This document shows, in pieces, positions 52,657-62,712 of a stretch of DNA of 64,000 nt. Position numbers and translations under genes: made by a program. A model generated the notes under the pieces. The model saw nothing but the letters and a program-made list of their open reading frames with translations, ran no database searches and had not been told where the DNA came from. The stretch is from Butyrivibrio sp. LB2008 (GTDB taxonomy: Bacteria; Bacillota; Clostridia; Lachnospirales; Lachnospiraceae): the NCBI RefSeq assembly GCF_000621565.1, contig NZ_KK211306.1, forward strand, positions 211,886 to 275,885, in the 5' to 3' direction. Positions within the stretch are counted from its first letter, which is position 1. The number at the start of each line of letters is the position of its first letter.

Positions 52657-55353
52657 ATGGGGGCACAAAATACAAAAAAATCTGAAGAATTATTTACATC
52701 TCGTAAGGAAGTAATAGAAGAACTGTTGTCTAGGACTTCTTTCGTAAGCAAAAATCCAACTCTATCTCTTTTATCATATATTTATGGATATAGCGGATTA
52801 GGAAAATCATACCTTGTTCAGGCTGTTCATAAAGAGTTATACACAAGTTCCATTTACTATAAGTATTATGGTTCAGACGACATTACCTTTTTAGAAGGGT
52901 TTGCATATGCGATTATACAAAATAAGGCTTTTTCTTCTCTTAAGTGGAAAAAAATGACAGCCATAGCTAAAGACTATGATATCTACTACAACTTCAAAGC
53001 AGATTTCAGATGGAAAGATTCTATACCAGAATACCTTATTAATTCCAGCATGGCTGTTCTTGGTGCAGCCTGTCCAAATCTTGCTATTCCAGCAACTATT
53101 TTACAATCTGTATCAACCGGAGCCGGAACCCTCCAGAATCATCTTGCCAAGATAAGCAATAATGCTATTAGTCTGCTTGACAGGCGCGCTTTTTTCAACA
53201 GCATACTTGATGCTTTCATACAAGATTTTAATACTTTTTTAGCTGAAAACACTTTAGAATCACCAATCACTATCATCCTTGATATTGAAGGTGAAAAAGA
53301 ATCCTGCATAAAAAATAAAATTCCTGAATTTATTAAAAGACTAGTAAACAGCTTTGCAGGAATCCACTGGATAATAACTGGAAGAGATGTCAAAAACGTT
53401 TCACTCATCGACGATATCGAATCCAGAATTGCCAGCATTCAGCAAAATAAAGTATTTGCGCTGGAAAACATTTCCCAAGAAGAAATCGCAGAATATTTCT
53501 GCTCTCAATATGGCATTCCTGAAGAATATGCAAAAAAACTTGCTATTACGTCCAAGGGAATTCCATATTACGCAGCTATTTTGGCCGAAAGTTATAAAAG
53601 AAACAGTCACCTTAAGGAAACCGATTTAGAAAATACTTCAAACGACTTTTTCAATTATGTCTTAAATACATTCAATGAATCTCAAAAAGAATGTCTATTC
53701 AAGCTTGCATTCCTGGGATGCTGGAATGACAATAAAATTGATTTTGAAGGTTATTCAGCGATAAAACAGACATCAATTGTAAGACCTACAATAGATAACT
53801 ACATCATAATGGACGCATCTATTAGAACACTCATTTTTGAAAACATGGATGCGTATCAAATTGGTACATATGTTAAGCACTCAGCCAAATATTGGAATAG
53901 TATATTTGCAGATAAAAGCTGTTCTCCTCTTGATTACAATATTCCATTTGTATTGGAAATGTTGTATTCTGTTTGGCAAAAAAACGCTTCCACGATATGT
54001 AATACTGATTTCATCGATCTGATATATACGCTAATATATTACCTCAAGTCCATTAGTGCTTACTACGAAATATTCAAATATACAGATTTATACACAGAAA
54101 ACCTTAAAACATCAAACGATGTTCTCTTTAATGCTATGTTCTTATTAGAAGCAGATGCATCAAGAATTTTAGGCGAATGGGATAAAGCATTCGAAATAGA
54201 TACAGCTTTATCCATGAAAGCATTAGATGAAACAGAGAAATATGCCATCAAACTATGCTTACTTCATGACTGCTTAGGAAGGCACAAAGTATCCGAAAAC
54301 ATGGTTGAGTGCAAAAAGCTTTTCCTCGAAATAAAAAGCAAATACCCCAAAGATTCTACGTTATCATCTATGGCAAGTGAAGTCTATTCAAAATACTTGT
54401 TTGATCTAAGAAACTTTAAAGAAGCCGCATCTGTCGCCAATGAAAACTTGAATCTCCGTAGAGATCTCTATGAAGCAAACCAAAATCCAATATATAGAGA
54501 CAACTACCTCGCAGCTTTAAGCAACGCGACAATATATAACAGCAAGATTCCAGGCACTACCGACCACATAGTCACACAAAAAGAATTATTAAATGTGATG
54601 AAACAGTTATATGGTAATTCCCATCCAAATACTTTAACTGCGAAATTAAACTATTTCACATATCTTGCTGATAATGGAAATTATAAAATGGCAATAACAA
54701 ATATTGAAGATTTAATCAAGCAGATTACCGAATTAGATGATAAATACAACACCAGTACATTGTTCCGCGCCAAAATAAATAGAATAAATTTTATAGCAAA
54801 TAACGGTGACTATGAACGCGCCATCAATGAAGGTAAGCCTTTATTATCAGAGATAAAAACTGAGTTTGGAAGGGAAAGCGAATTCGCAGCAAATCTCGAA
54901 GCTGATATTTCATATTATTATATGCATCTTGAACAATACGCCAAAGCAGCTCGCTACGCTAAAAGAGCCACAAAAGCACGTAAAAAAGTATTAGGTCAAA
55001 ACCATCCTTTGACTTTAGATATTGAAGATGTCATGGCTAATGCTATTTTTGCAAATGGTTTTTCCAACTTTTTGGGACTTAATCCAGAAACAGGTAACGA
55101 CAGACTTAAGTGCTGCGGTAAAAATATTATGGAGATCGTTGAAGCATCAAATAAATATAAGAATAATGTTTTCAGCAATGATACAAAACTTGTTGAAGAA
55201 GGAAAAGAAGCCATGCTAGAAGGTATCAAAATATGCAAAGATGTTTGTAATCGTATGGAAAAGTATAATTTTGAACCTACAAGAACCCAAAATGCAAAAG
55301 CTGGATTACAAAAAATGGAATTAATTTTTGCACAAATAACCTCTATCCCATGA
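52657..55353 (+). CDS. STAND-type NTPase with TPR-like repeats (putative defence protein)
   Basis: 898 residues from the ATG behind AAAAAGGATTATAAT (a TTG six codons earlier is the alternative). P-loop IYGYSGLGKSYLV near residues 43-54; Walker B-like ITIILDIEGE near 210; HWIITGRDV near 245, the sensor block of AAA/STAND proteins; LENISQEEIAEYF then a winged-helix-like region. From about 460 on, helical repeats of TPR type: NSHPNTLTAKLNYFTYLADN, NGDYERAINEGKPLLSEI and LGQNHPLTLDIED, in the style of kinesin-light-chain TPRs. There is no recognisable effector domain at the N-terminus. Such NB-ARC/TPR ATPases recognise phage or other triggers in several immune systems; here that is inference from architecture. 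Confidence 0.78.
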   Translation: MGAQNTKKSEELFTSRKEVIEELLSRTSFVSKNPTLSLLSYIYGYSGLGKSYLVQAVHKELYTSSIYYKYYGSDDITFLEGFAYAIIQNKAFSSLKWKKMTAIAKDYDIYYNFKADFRWKDSIPEYLINSSMAVLGAACPNLAIPATILQSVSTGAGTLQNHLAKISNNAISLLDRRAFFNSILDAFIQDFNTFLAENTLESPITIILDIEGEKESCIKNKIPEFIKRLVNSFAGIHWIITGRDVKNVSLIDDIESRIASIQQNKVFALENISQEEIAEYFCSQYGIPEEYAKKLAITSKGIPYYAAILAESYKRNSHLKETDLENTSNDFFNYVLNTFNESQKECLFKLAFLGCWNDNKIDFEGYSAIKQTSIVRPTIDNYIIMDASIRTLIFENMDAYQIGTYVKHSAKYWNSIFADKSCSPLDYNIPFVLEMLYSVWQKNASTICNTDFIDLIYTLIYYLKSISAYYEIFKYTDLYTENLKTSNDVLFNAMFLLEADASRILGEWDKAFEIDTALSMKALDETEKYAIKLCLLHDCLGRHKVSENMVECKKLFLEIKSKYPKDSTLSSMASEVYSKYLFDLRNFKEAASVANENLNLRRDLYEANQNPIYRDNYLAALSNATIYNSKIPGTTDHIVTQKELLNVMKQLYGNSHPNTLTAKLNYFTYLADNGNYKMAITNIEDLIKQITELDDKYNTSTLFRAKINRINFIANNGDYERAINEGKPLLSEIKTEFGRESEFAANLEADISYYYMHLEQYAKAARYAKRATKARKKVLGQNHPLTLDIEDVMANAIFANGFSNFLGLNPETGNDRLKCCGKNIMEIVEASNKYKNNVFSNDTKLVEEGKEAMLEGIKICKDVCNRMEKYNFEPTRTQNAKAGLQKMELIFAQITSIP

Positions 55354-55372
55354 TGAGATAGAGGTTTTGTTT
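55340..55372 (+). terminator. Terminator overlapping the STAND gene stop
   Basis: CCTCTATC / GATAGAGG stem, TTTTGTTT tail; the TGA stop lies in the loop. Confidence 0.8.
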
Positions 55373-55441
55373 GTTAATCTGAACCTTGATCTGAAAGGCT
55401 TCCGAAATTTGACAACTTCTTTTTCTACCGCGTATATCTTT

Positions 55442-56578
55442 TTATTTCATAGTAACCGAATCCCATGTGTCGGAGGGAACAAGTGTAATATATGTCTTAC
55501 CTGTATTGATCTCAATCTCTTTACCGTTATCGTCATAAAACTTGGTAAGGTGAGTTGCATCATCTTTAACCCATGTAACAGGCTTTCCGACGCCATTTGT
55601 TATGTACCATCCGGCCTTACCCGCATCGATACAGTTATAAATCAGATAACCTCCGTCATCAAGCTGGTTGAAATCACATTTCTGAATAAATACATTTTTA
55701 AAGCTCAGAGGCTCTCCATCCTCCGCATCCTCATGGCGCGAGCCGTACTCGTAATACTCATATTCTTTAGTCTCTTCGTTATACTTTAGAGTAGAAGTGT
55801 TGTGCCAGAAAGGAAGCGCGATTTCCGTTACCGGATACGTCTTGTCATAAACCTTTGTAAGGTCGACTTCTTTGCCGTAAGGAGCAAAGTTAAAATGACT
55901 TCCCTCATTTCTATACTCAGTATAAGTTGTTGAATATGAGGAATCGCTCTTCATACTTGAGAAGTTCTTATCCAGATCTCCCGAACAGATATACTCGGTA
56001 AATTCTTTGCGCTTTCCGTTATTAACTCTTGAAAATGTTCCGGAAAAATGCTGTGCCCAAGGCTTCTCCAAATATGCATTGATATGAACCGGAGGCCCTC
56101 CGTCATGGCAAAGCACCGCATCCCACTCTGATGCAAGAAGAATATTTGTAGGACGCGTACTTCTGATACTGCCCATCTGTTCAATCTTGCCCCAGTCTTT
56201 CACAATACACATAAGTCTTGTAATTCTGTCATTCTTTGTACTGTTCATCAGTTCATAAACAACATCCGCTTCCGAAGTTCCAAAATGTGGAAGCGCCATC
56301 TTCTCATTATCGACCATTACGGCGATTGGTCTCTGATCCTTAATATCTTCACTTATCGGCTCACCTGTGATCTCGCTGAGGTACATTCCTTCCGGAATTT
56401 CAAAGTTTACCGCTTCTCCCGATGCATCTGCTGCAGTATCGGTATTGTTACTTGCAACATCTTCAAAAGAAACTGCAAAAGAAGAATCATCCGCACCATT
56501 ATCCTTGCCGCAGGCAACAGCCGAAATCACCATAAAAGCGCACATTGCAAGTGAAGCGATTTTTTTACTCCTTTTCAT
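55442..56578 (-). CDS. DUF3048 (YerB-like) lipoprotein
   Basis: 378 residues. Lipobox SAVAC with Cys23, acidic linker, then the two-part DUF3048 fold: RPIAVMVDNEKMALPHFGTS, EMNSTKNDRITRLMC-like middle (VYELMNSTKNDRITRLMCI), GSIRSTRPTNILLASEWDA and the late LIYNCIDAGKAGWY / GKTYITLVPSD. Found in Firmicutes on the outer face of the membrane; function unknown, perhaps cell-wall related. AGAAGATTT before the start is a modest ribosome site. It stands alone between the STAND gene and an unknown membrane protein. Confidence 0.88.
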   Translation of the reverse strand: MKRSKKIASLAMCAFMVISAVACGKDNGADDSSFAVSFEDVASNNTDTAADASGEAVNFEIPEGMYLSEITGEPISEDIKDQRPIAVMVDNEKMALPHFGTSEADVVYELMNSTKNDRITRLMCIVKDWGKIEQMGSIRSTRPTNILLASEWDAVLCHDGGPPVHINAYLEKPWAQHFSGTFSRVNNGKRKEFTEYICSGDLDKNFSSMKSDSSYSTTYTEYRNEGSHFNFAPYGKEVDLTKVYDKTYPVTEIALPFWHNTSTLKYNEETKEYEYYEYGSRHEDAEDGEPLSFKNVFIQKCDFNQLDDGGYLIYNCIDAGKAGWYITNGVGKPVTWVKDDATHLTKFYDDNGKEIEINTGKTYITLVPSDTWDSVTMK

Positions 56579-56759
56579 AGAAATCTTCTCCCATTTTTTA
56601 CCAAAACTTTTTTTCTGTGTTCATACATAGCATTGTATTGGAAAAATTTTTAAGTTTCTATGGGGTAAACCTTTAAGAATTGTTTAAGACCTCACCTGTT
56701 TTACGCAAAAAGAGCCAGTCTCTATGATACTTTCCCGGATTTGAAAAATCAGCTATTTC

Positions 56760-57809
56760 TCACACATCAAAATCATCATAATCGCTGTTGTCATATCCGC
56801 CGTAACTTGCGTATTCTTTTCTCTTCTCCTGCTCCTGCTGGGATTTTTTGGCAGCCTTCTCTTTTTTGGCCTTTTTCTTGCGCTTTATTCTGCGAACTTC
56901 TTCCTCGTCTTCTTCCTCGTATTCATCGTCGTAATCATCATACTCTTCGTATTCCGCATCGCTTTCATTCCTGATAAACAGCAAAAGAGCCCTAAAATGA
57001 TGAATTATAAATATCGCCACAATCAAGAATATATCTGTATATAAAACTCCTACTATGTAGAAATTCTGTTCAATGAGATATCCCAGTTTGAATCCGATAA
57101 AACTGAGCAATCCCGACAAAACAACAGCAAAAACAAGAAGGAGTCCGTGCCTTATCGCGCCCAGTATCGCACAGATAAAGTCCATGAACGATGCATCGAA
57201 ATACACGAATCTACCGATCATAAGACCAAAATAATACATCATAATAGGGCTATAAATATCCGTATCAAAAGATTTATCACCAATAGCATTAAAGCTGTTA
57301 AAGCTCAATAGAATAATAATCGCATAAAACATTCCGAGCATTCTGACAGATGCCTTGTCATCTTTGGAGATTCTCCTGAGCGGAATGATTATCTTGTCAA
57401 GAATTGTATTTATAAGACATGACATCGAAATAAGAAATAAAAGCACAAAATCTTTGCTTGTATCCCAGATATAATAAAACTGCCTTATTCCATCCGATAG
57501 TTTTTTGGCATTTCCCGACTTAACAATAGGTGTCAACAATTCAAAAATATGATTGCAGACTACATATGAGCACGCAAAAAGAAGTACCGAAGTACCCGAA
57601 ATGATCATCTCAAAAAATAGCTGTATATTATCTATATTGCGCCTTTTGAATTCATCGTGTCTTTCGCTACTGTCGACCAGACATACCGACATCCTTGTTC
57701 CAAACATAATAATCAATATAATCAGAAATATTCCGGCAAAAGCCATACCCAAGAATATAAGCTTCTTCATGTTGTCGAAATCCGGGTTAATATATCTATC
57801 AATTGTCAT
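56760..57809 (-). CDS. Unknown multi-pass membrane protein with acidic/basic tail
   Basis: 349 residues. About seven hydrophobic helices (residues 13-35, 52-76, 112-130, 150-168, 180-195, 210-235, 245-270), then a cytosolic tail first strongly acidic (DEEYEEEDEEE) then strongly basic (IKRKKKAKKEKAAKKSQQ) and ending in Tyr/Asp (NSDYDDFDV). Such charge-segregated tails often bind partners or nucleic acid. No family recognised. It starts behind GGAGGAATT. Confidence 0.7.
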   Translation of the reverse strand: MTIDRYINPDFDNMKKLIFLGMAFAGIFLIILIIMFGTRMSVCLVDSSERHDEFKRRNIDNIQLFFEMIISGTSVLLFACSYVVCNHIFELLTPIVKSGNAKKLSDGIRQFYYIWDTSKDFVLLFLISMSCLINTILDKIIIPLRRISKDDKASVRMLGMFYAIIILLSFNSFNAIGDKSFDTDIYSPIMMYYFGLMIGRFVYFDASFMDFICAILGAIRHGLLLVFAVVLSGLLSFIGFKLGYLIEQNFYIVGVLYTDIFLIVAIFIIHHFRALLLFIRNESDAEYEEYDDYDDEYEEEDEEEVRRIKRKKKAKKEKAAKKSQQEQEKRKEYASYGGYDNSDYDDFDV

Positions 57810-58084
57810 TTGCTCAAAAATTCCTCCGTCAAATCATACATATATATGTTACCATATTTTTATCTTATGCGCTGTTTTTTTAACAAATAATATTTTATAA
57901 ATTTGTCTCTATTCTAAAAAAAGGATAAACCTTTAAGAAGATAACGTAAATCAATCTTTACAAGTTTGCAGAATATAAACTAAAATATTAGTATAGTTCG
58001 ACATTTAAATCTATTCTCAGATTTTATATCTAAGAATAATAAGCATATGATTATTACACCAAAAATGCGAAGGAGGCAATAACA

Positions 58085-58705
58085 TTGGAAGAAATCATTT
58101 TGACCGGTGAACAGATAGATACAATCGGTGAAATCGCCAATATCAGCATGGGTAATTCTGCTACAACTCTCAGCTTAATGGTAAATAGAAAAGTTGACAT
58201 AACTACTCCCAATGTAAAAGTCATAAAAAGAAGCGAAGCATTGGATGATTATGAAAAAACCTGCATTTTTGTACAGATACATTACGTAAAAGGCCTTGAA
58301 GGCAACAATGTCCTTATTCTCAAAGAGCACGATGTAAAAGTTATGACAGATCTTATGATGGGCGGCGACGGAACCAATACAGAAGGTGAGATCTCAGACC
58401 TTCATCTTTCGGCTGCATCCGAAGCAATGAACCAGATGATGGGTACAAGCGCCACTTCTTTATCATCCATGCTCGGCGTTGCAACTGACATAAGCACTCC
58501 GATCGTAAACAGAATTGATGTTGAAAGTATCAAAGTTTTTGAGAAAATGTTTGATACTACATACGATAAATTTGTTAAAATAGCTTTTAGGATGACAATC
58601 GGTGATTTAATTGATTCCGTTATGGTACAATTATATCCGATACGATTCGCAAAAGATATGTGCAACAAATTTTATACAAAGGAAAACGCAGCTAACAATG
58701 AATAA
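58085..58705 (+). CDS. CheC/FliY-type CheY-P phosphatase
   Basis: 206 residues starting at TTG, which has AGGAGG 7 nt upstream. Two copies of the CheC phosphatase helix are visible: IDTIGEIANISMGNSATTLS (E..N, residues about 12-31) and LSAASEAMNQMMGTSATSLS (about 106-125). There is no SpoA domain, so it is a CheC or the CheC half of FliY. It would dephosphorylate CheY (compare 21246). It overlaps the DUF4317 gene by 8 nt. Confidence 0.85.
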   Translation: MEEIILTGEQIDTIGEIANISMGNSATTLSLMVNRKVDITTPNVKVIKRSEALDDYEKTCIFVQIHYVKGLEGNNVLILKEHDVKVMTDLMMGGDGTNTEGEISDLHLSAASEAMNQMMGTSATSLSSMLGVATDISTPIVNRIDVESIKVFEKMFDTTYDKFVKIAFRMTIGDLIDSVMVQLYPIRFAKDMCNKFYTKENAANNE

Positions 58706-59834
58706 AGCAGAAACATTAGAGATCAAAAAACAATTCACACCTGACAGGTGTACAATCGACCACATCTGCGGATGCTATGTGGATCACGACAAAAACAAAC
58801 TATTCACTTTCAGAAAAGCCTTCGGTCAGATACCGGAGGAAGAGATGTTCAAATATCTCGATATTTTCCAGCATACTCTTGCAGGAACATTTGGCAAGAA
58901 TCTGATCAGTCTTGAGTTTCCTCTTGACCAGGAACAGCCGGGAGGTACTCAGGACTTTCTTTTGACCTTGAGAAATTCCCAGTTGCAGGATGACGAGCTT
59001 GTTGATGAGTTCTATGACAAGATAATCGCCAACTACGTTAACGGTGAAAATTACTACATCATCATAGTTCACGCAGCATACGATATCCCTGGTGTTACAA
59101 GCGACGGAATCGAGATGGAGGATGCGTCAGAGAACGTATATGACTATATCCTTTGCAGCATCTGTCCCGTTAAGCTCTCAAAGGCAGGACTCGGCTACAA
59201 TGAGAAAACAAATGTAATCGAGGAAAGATTCAGAGACTGGATCGTTGACGGACCTACAAAAGGCTTCCTCTTCCCCGCTTTCATCGAAAGAGATACCGAT
59301 ATCCACAACATGCTCTACTTCACCAAGAAGCCCGACGACCTTCAGCCTGAATTTATCGAGGCAATGTTCGGCGGAAGAGCTCCTTTGGCTGCTCCGGAGC
59401 AGAAAGGTATCTTTGATACGGTAGTTCAGAATACCATCGGAGAAAACGCCGACTACGACATCATGAAGAACATTCATGACAACTTAAATGACATGATTGA
59501 AGATCACGCTGACGACTACGAGCCTCTTGAGCTCAAGAAAGATGACGTTAAGCAGCTTCTTCACGACAGCGGAGTATCTGACGAGCGTCTTGATTATTTC
59601 GATGAGACCTACTCAAAATGTGCAGGTGACGAGGACTACCCTCTCCTTGCAAGCAACATCGCAAATACCAAGAAGTTCGATATCGAAACTCCTAACGTAG
59701 TCATCAAGGTTAAGCCCGACAGAACAGATCTTGTTGAATCCAAGATTGTCGACGGCAGACAATGCCTTGTTATCGCTGTTGATGACCACATTGAAGTAAA
59801 CGGAATCAATGTAAGAACATTCATGGACAGATAA
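58698..59834 (+). CDS. DUF4317 protein
   Basis: 378 residues from the ATG inside the end of the CheC gene (a longer in-frame start has no ribosome site). ETLEIKKQFTPDRCTIDHIC is the typical DUF4317 opening; the long middle includes EEMFKYLDIFQHTLAGTFGK, YYIIIVHAAYDIP and LLCSICPVKLSKAGLGY-like ILCSICPVKLSK. Function unknown; common and conserved in Lachnospiraceae. The overlap with a CheC gene hints at a link to signalling. Confidence 0.9.
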   Translation: MNKAETLEIKKQFTPDRCTIDHICGCYVDHDKNKLFTFRKAFGQIPEEEMFKYLDIFQHTLAGTFGKNLISLEFPLDQEQPGGTQDFLLTLRNSQLQDDELVDEFYDKIIANYVNGENYYIIIVHAAYDIPGVTSDGIEMEDASENVYDYILCSICPVKLSKAGLGYNEKTNVIEERFRDWIVDGPTKGFLFPAFIERDTDIHNMLYFTKKPDDLQPEFIEAMFGGRAPLAAPEQKGIFDTVVQNTIGENADYDIMKNIHDNLNDMIEDHADDYEPLELKKDDVKQLLHDSGVSDERLDYFDETYSKCAGDEDYPLLASNIANTKKFDIETPNVVIKVKPDRTDLVESKIVDGRQCLVIAVDDHIEVNGINVRTFMDR

Positions 59835-59852
59835 AAAGCCAGAAAAAATGAA

Positions 59853-59893
59853 CCCGCTAAGGCTATCAATTATAGCCTGCGGGTACTTTTTTA
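59853..59893 (+). terminator. Terminator of the CheC-DUF4317 unit
   Basis: CCCGC / GCGGG with inner GGCTAT-CAATT-ATAGCC, tail TACTTTTTT. Confidence 0.85.
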
Positions 59894-59906
59894 TCCACAA
59901 AGATAT

Positions 59907-60890
59907 TCACATAAGGAACTCATATATTCGATAGGTCAAAAAATCCAGTGCCTTCTCATCAACGGAATATATCATATAATTTCCTTTTCTCGTCTTGGTA
60001 ACCAGCCCTCCTTCGCTAAGTATCTTCAGCTGCTTTGATACTGCGGCCTCGGATATTTTAAGCTTCTTAGCAAGATGCTGGGTTGAATCCGGCATATGCT
60101 TAAGGCTCTTTAGGATGCTGAGTCTTGTCGCATCCGCCAGTCCGTTATAGAGGCCCACCAGTTCTTTTGGCGGAGAAATCTGAGTATTTTTATTATTAAA
60201 ATATTTGACCGTCAAAAGTTCTTTCTTGTAATATCCCATGATAAGATGCGGACTTAAGAAAGTACTGCCTGTCAGATATATTTTATCAATATCATCATAG
60301 TCATAACGGAACTCTTTGTTTTTATAAAAAATAACTTCGTTTTCCGTAAGCTGCAGCCTTTCATGAACAGAGAATAATGACTTTGCTATTCCCTCTTTTT
60401 CCCACTCTCTGAAAACTTTCCTGAGTGCTGTGGTCATAAGAGGTTCGATAATGATGATTTCATTCCTGAAATACTCTTCATAAAACTTTCGTGAGACTTC
60501 AATTATCTTTTTCTTCTGAGACAAAGTCACATCACAGCCGTTTAATTCAAATATCTTTTTCCAGCGCCTTATATCGAATCCATCCAGTACACAAAGCGCC
60601 TCATCAATATCCATGTCTCTCAGATCGGTGCAGGTGTCGTAATAGACAAAATCGGGAGGAGCAAGCCATGCATTTGTACAATCAGACAACGCTCTTATAT
60701 CGTCGATCAGCTCCTTGCAGACAATGTTGCTGACTCTTTCAAACCAGCCGGGCCTGCCGGTATGATGCTCAGGATTACATACAACATGCATTGCAGCAAA
60801 CATCTCAAAGAGCGGAGAAAAAAATATCTCCCCACTTTTACCATATGTCCACGACTTTTCAATTCTGTCAGTATATACGCCAATCTTCAT
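59907..60890 (-). CDS. ArsR-type regulator with large N-terminal domain
   Basis: 327 residues. The last 95 form a winged helix of the ArsR kind: YNGLADATRLSILKSLKHMP, STQHLAKKLKISEAAVSKQL and ILSEGGLVTKTRKGNYMIYS. The first 230 residues are an unrecognised domain, mostly helical with aromatic residues, seen in larger ArsR-like regulators of Firmicutes. No Cys metal site in the HTH. It follows the ABC-2 cassette by 13 nt on the same strand, so it probably regulates that cassette. Confidence 0.82.
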   Translation of the reverse strand: MKIGVYTDRIEKSWTYGKSGEIFFSPLFEMFAAMHVVCNPEHHTGRPGWFERVSNIVCKELIDDIRALSDCTNAWLAPPDFVYYDTCTDLRDMDIDEALCVLDGFDIRRWKKIFELNGCDVTLSQKKKIIEVSRKFYEEYFRNEIIIIEPLMTTALRKVFREWEKEGIAKSLFSVHERLQLTENEVIFYKNKEFRYDYDDIDKIYLTGSTFLSPHLIMGYYKKELLTVKYFNNKNTQISPPKELVGLYNGLADATRLSILKSLKHMPDSTQHLAKKLKISEAAVSKQLKILSEGGLVTKTRKGNYMIYSVDEKALDFLTYRIYEFLM

Positions 60891-60903
60891 TTGATTACCT
60901 TAA

Positions 60904-61713
60904 TCAGAAAAGAATAACATTTCCCGTCTTTCTCATATGTTTTTCAACTATATGTATTGTAATCAATGTAGCCGACAAAAGCACCAAAATTATTACAAGA
61001 CTGATAATAACAACATTTTTCACGGAACTGATATCCGCCGAATTAAGCATCACCTGCCTAAGAGCCTCAAGAGCGTATGTAAGAGGGAAAATGCAGCTTA
61101 TTACCCTTGCCCACCCCGGAAAAATGCTTACGGGAACTTTTACTCCCGAGAAAATCTCCATAGGTTCCTCCAAAACAGTAAACAAAAAATCCGTGTCTCT
61201 TGAATATAAAAAGCAGGCATTAAGAAACGCTCCCCAGAGCAAAGCCACACATAAAAAGATCGGTATTACCGTCACAAGCCCGATCACATTTATGCTCAAA
61301 GACTCTTTATTGTATAAGATTATAAGAGCCCCAAATACCGCCATCGCCACAGATCCCTCAAATACTGACGACAGCGCATTTCCAAGGATCACCGCCATTC
61401 GGCTTGCGGGAGAAAGATAGATATACTCAAGTGTCCCGCTCTGCCTTTCAAACGAAAAATGCCATGCAGACTGGACAACCGACCTAAAAAAGCTCATGCC
61501 CATATATCCGATGAGCAAAAATACCATTATATTTCCGCCGCTTATATATGAAACAACGCTTCCTTCAATATCAAAAACCTTGTAGCTGTAGTAACTTGCC
61601 ATAAAGCTCAAAAACGGCCAAAGAAACAAAGACACATATATAAGTTTGTTGCTAAAATAATTCCTGTGCTGCTTCCAGCTTTCTGCCAGCATTACCTTAA
61701 AAAAATATTTCAT
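60904..61713 (-). CDS. ABC-2 type permease (2)
   Basis: 269 residues with six helices in the ABC-2 pattern: a first helix after KQHRNYFSNKLIYVSLFLWP, the amphipathic FSFERQSGTLEYIYLSPASR segment (E.GTLE..), and the terminal helix near VIISLVIILVLLSATLITI. The start overlaps the ATPase stop by 4 nt (ATGA). It works with the second permease and the shared ATPase as an exporter of unknown substrate. Confidence 0.85.
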   Translation of the reverse strand: MKYFFKVMLAESWKQHRNYFSNKLIYVSLFLWPFLSFMASYYSYKVFDIEGSVVSYISGGNIMVFLLIGYMGMSFFRSVVQSAWHFSFERQSGTLEYIYLSPASRMAVILGNALSSVFEGSVAMAVFGALIILYNKESLSINVIGLVTVIPIFLCVALLWGAFLNACFLYSRDTDFLFTVLEEPMEIFSGVKVPVSIFPGWARVISCIFPLTYALEALRQVMLNSADISSVKNVVIISLVIILVLLSATLITIHIVEKHMRKTGNVILF

Positions 61714-62705
61714 GCAATATCAACCCCCTTACTTTCAATGTTTTTGGAAAGCTTTATCACCGCCTGTTCAAGGGACGGCTCCAGTTTATGAAGCTCATTT
61801 ATTATAAGACTCTCATTTACTGCAAACTCCGCTATATTCGCCGACAACTCCGCTTTGGAAGTTATCACGGCATTTCCGTTTTCATGCATAACCTCAGATT
61901 CTAAGTCGATGCTCCTTAGATGGTCTCTCAGCTTTATAATTATCGCTTCGTCCATCCCCTTTACGGAAAAGACATATCGGTTCTTGGAAAAGACATAATC
62001 AGTCAGATTTTTCTTGGTTCCCTCAAATACCAATTCACCTGCGTTTACCAGATAAATATAATCGCAGAGTTCTTCTACCTCCGATAGATAATGTGACGTC
62101 AGCAAAATTCCTTTCTCTTCCTCTTTTGCAAGCCTTATTATCTCCTTATGGAGTTCCTGCGTAACAATAGCATCTAAGCCTATCGTGGGTTCGTCCAGGA
62201 ATATATATTTAGGATCGTTTATCATGCCTCTTGCTATCTGCAATCGCTGTTTCATTCCCTTCGAAAAAGTTTCAACGGGAAGATTTGCCTTTTCCTCGAG
62301 TCCTACGATTTTAAGAAGCTCTTCAATTCTTTTTTTCAAAAGAGAATTCTCTATCCCGTACAGCTGGCCGTAGTACCAGAGATTTTCATACGCGGTCAGT
62401 TTCCAATAGATCATCCTCTCACCGCCCGCGATCATATTGATCTGTCTTTTTACCTTGTCAGGATGTGCGATCGCATCGATACCGTCAAAAGAATAAGTTC
62501 CTGCAGTAGGCTCTATGAGTGTTGTGAGCATCTTGATCGTTGTGGTCTTTCCCGCTCCGTTTATTCCCAAGAGCCCTACGATCTGTCCTTTCTCAAGCTT
62601 CATGGATATATCCTTAACCGCCTCGATTTTTTCTTTTTCTGAGCAAAAAAAGTTTTGTCTTCTCTTTACTTCATATATCTTCTTTAATCCATTAACTTCT
62701 ATCAT
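61710..62705 (-). CDS. ABC-2 type ATP-binding protein
   Basis: 331 residues. Walker A GINGAGKTTTIKML, signature FSKGMKQRLQIARGM, Walker B YIFLDEPTIGLD and switch His in LLTSHYLSEVEEL. The C-terminal 90 residues are a regulatory/dimerisation tail (NatA-like). The start at 62705 follows GGAGGG at slightly long spacing; the frame continues 9 codons upstream into the preceding gene. Confidence 0.93.
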   Translation of the reverse strand: MIEVNGLKKIYEVKRRQNFFCSEKEKIEAVKDISMKLEKGQIVGLLGINGAGKTTTIKMLTTLIEPTAGTYSFDGIDAIAHPDKVKRQINMIAGGERMIYWKLTAYENLWYYGQLYGIENSLLKKRIEELLKIVGLEEKANLPVETFSKGMKQRLQIARGMINDPKYIFLDEPTIGLDAIVTQELHKEIIRLAKEEEKGILLTSHYLSEVEELCDYIYLVNAGELVFEGTKKNLTDYVFSKNRYVFSVKGMDEAIIIKLRDHLRSIDLESEVMHENGNAVITSKAELSANIAEFAVNESLIINELHKLEPSLEQAVIKLSKNIESKGVDIA

Positions 62706-62712
62706 GTCGATC

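Noticed and set aside
52639..52657. TTG start for the STAND ATPase
   Set aside because: The ATG at 52657 fits the GGATTATAAT context better; the TTG overlaps the purine run that would serve as ribosome site.
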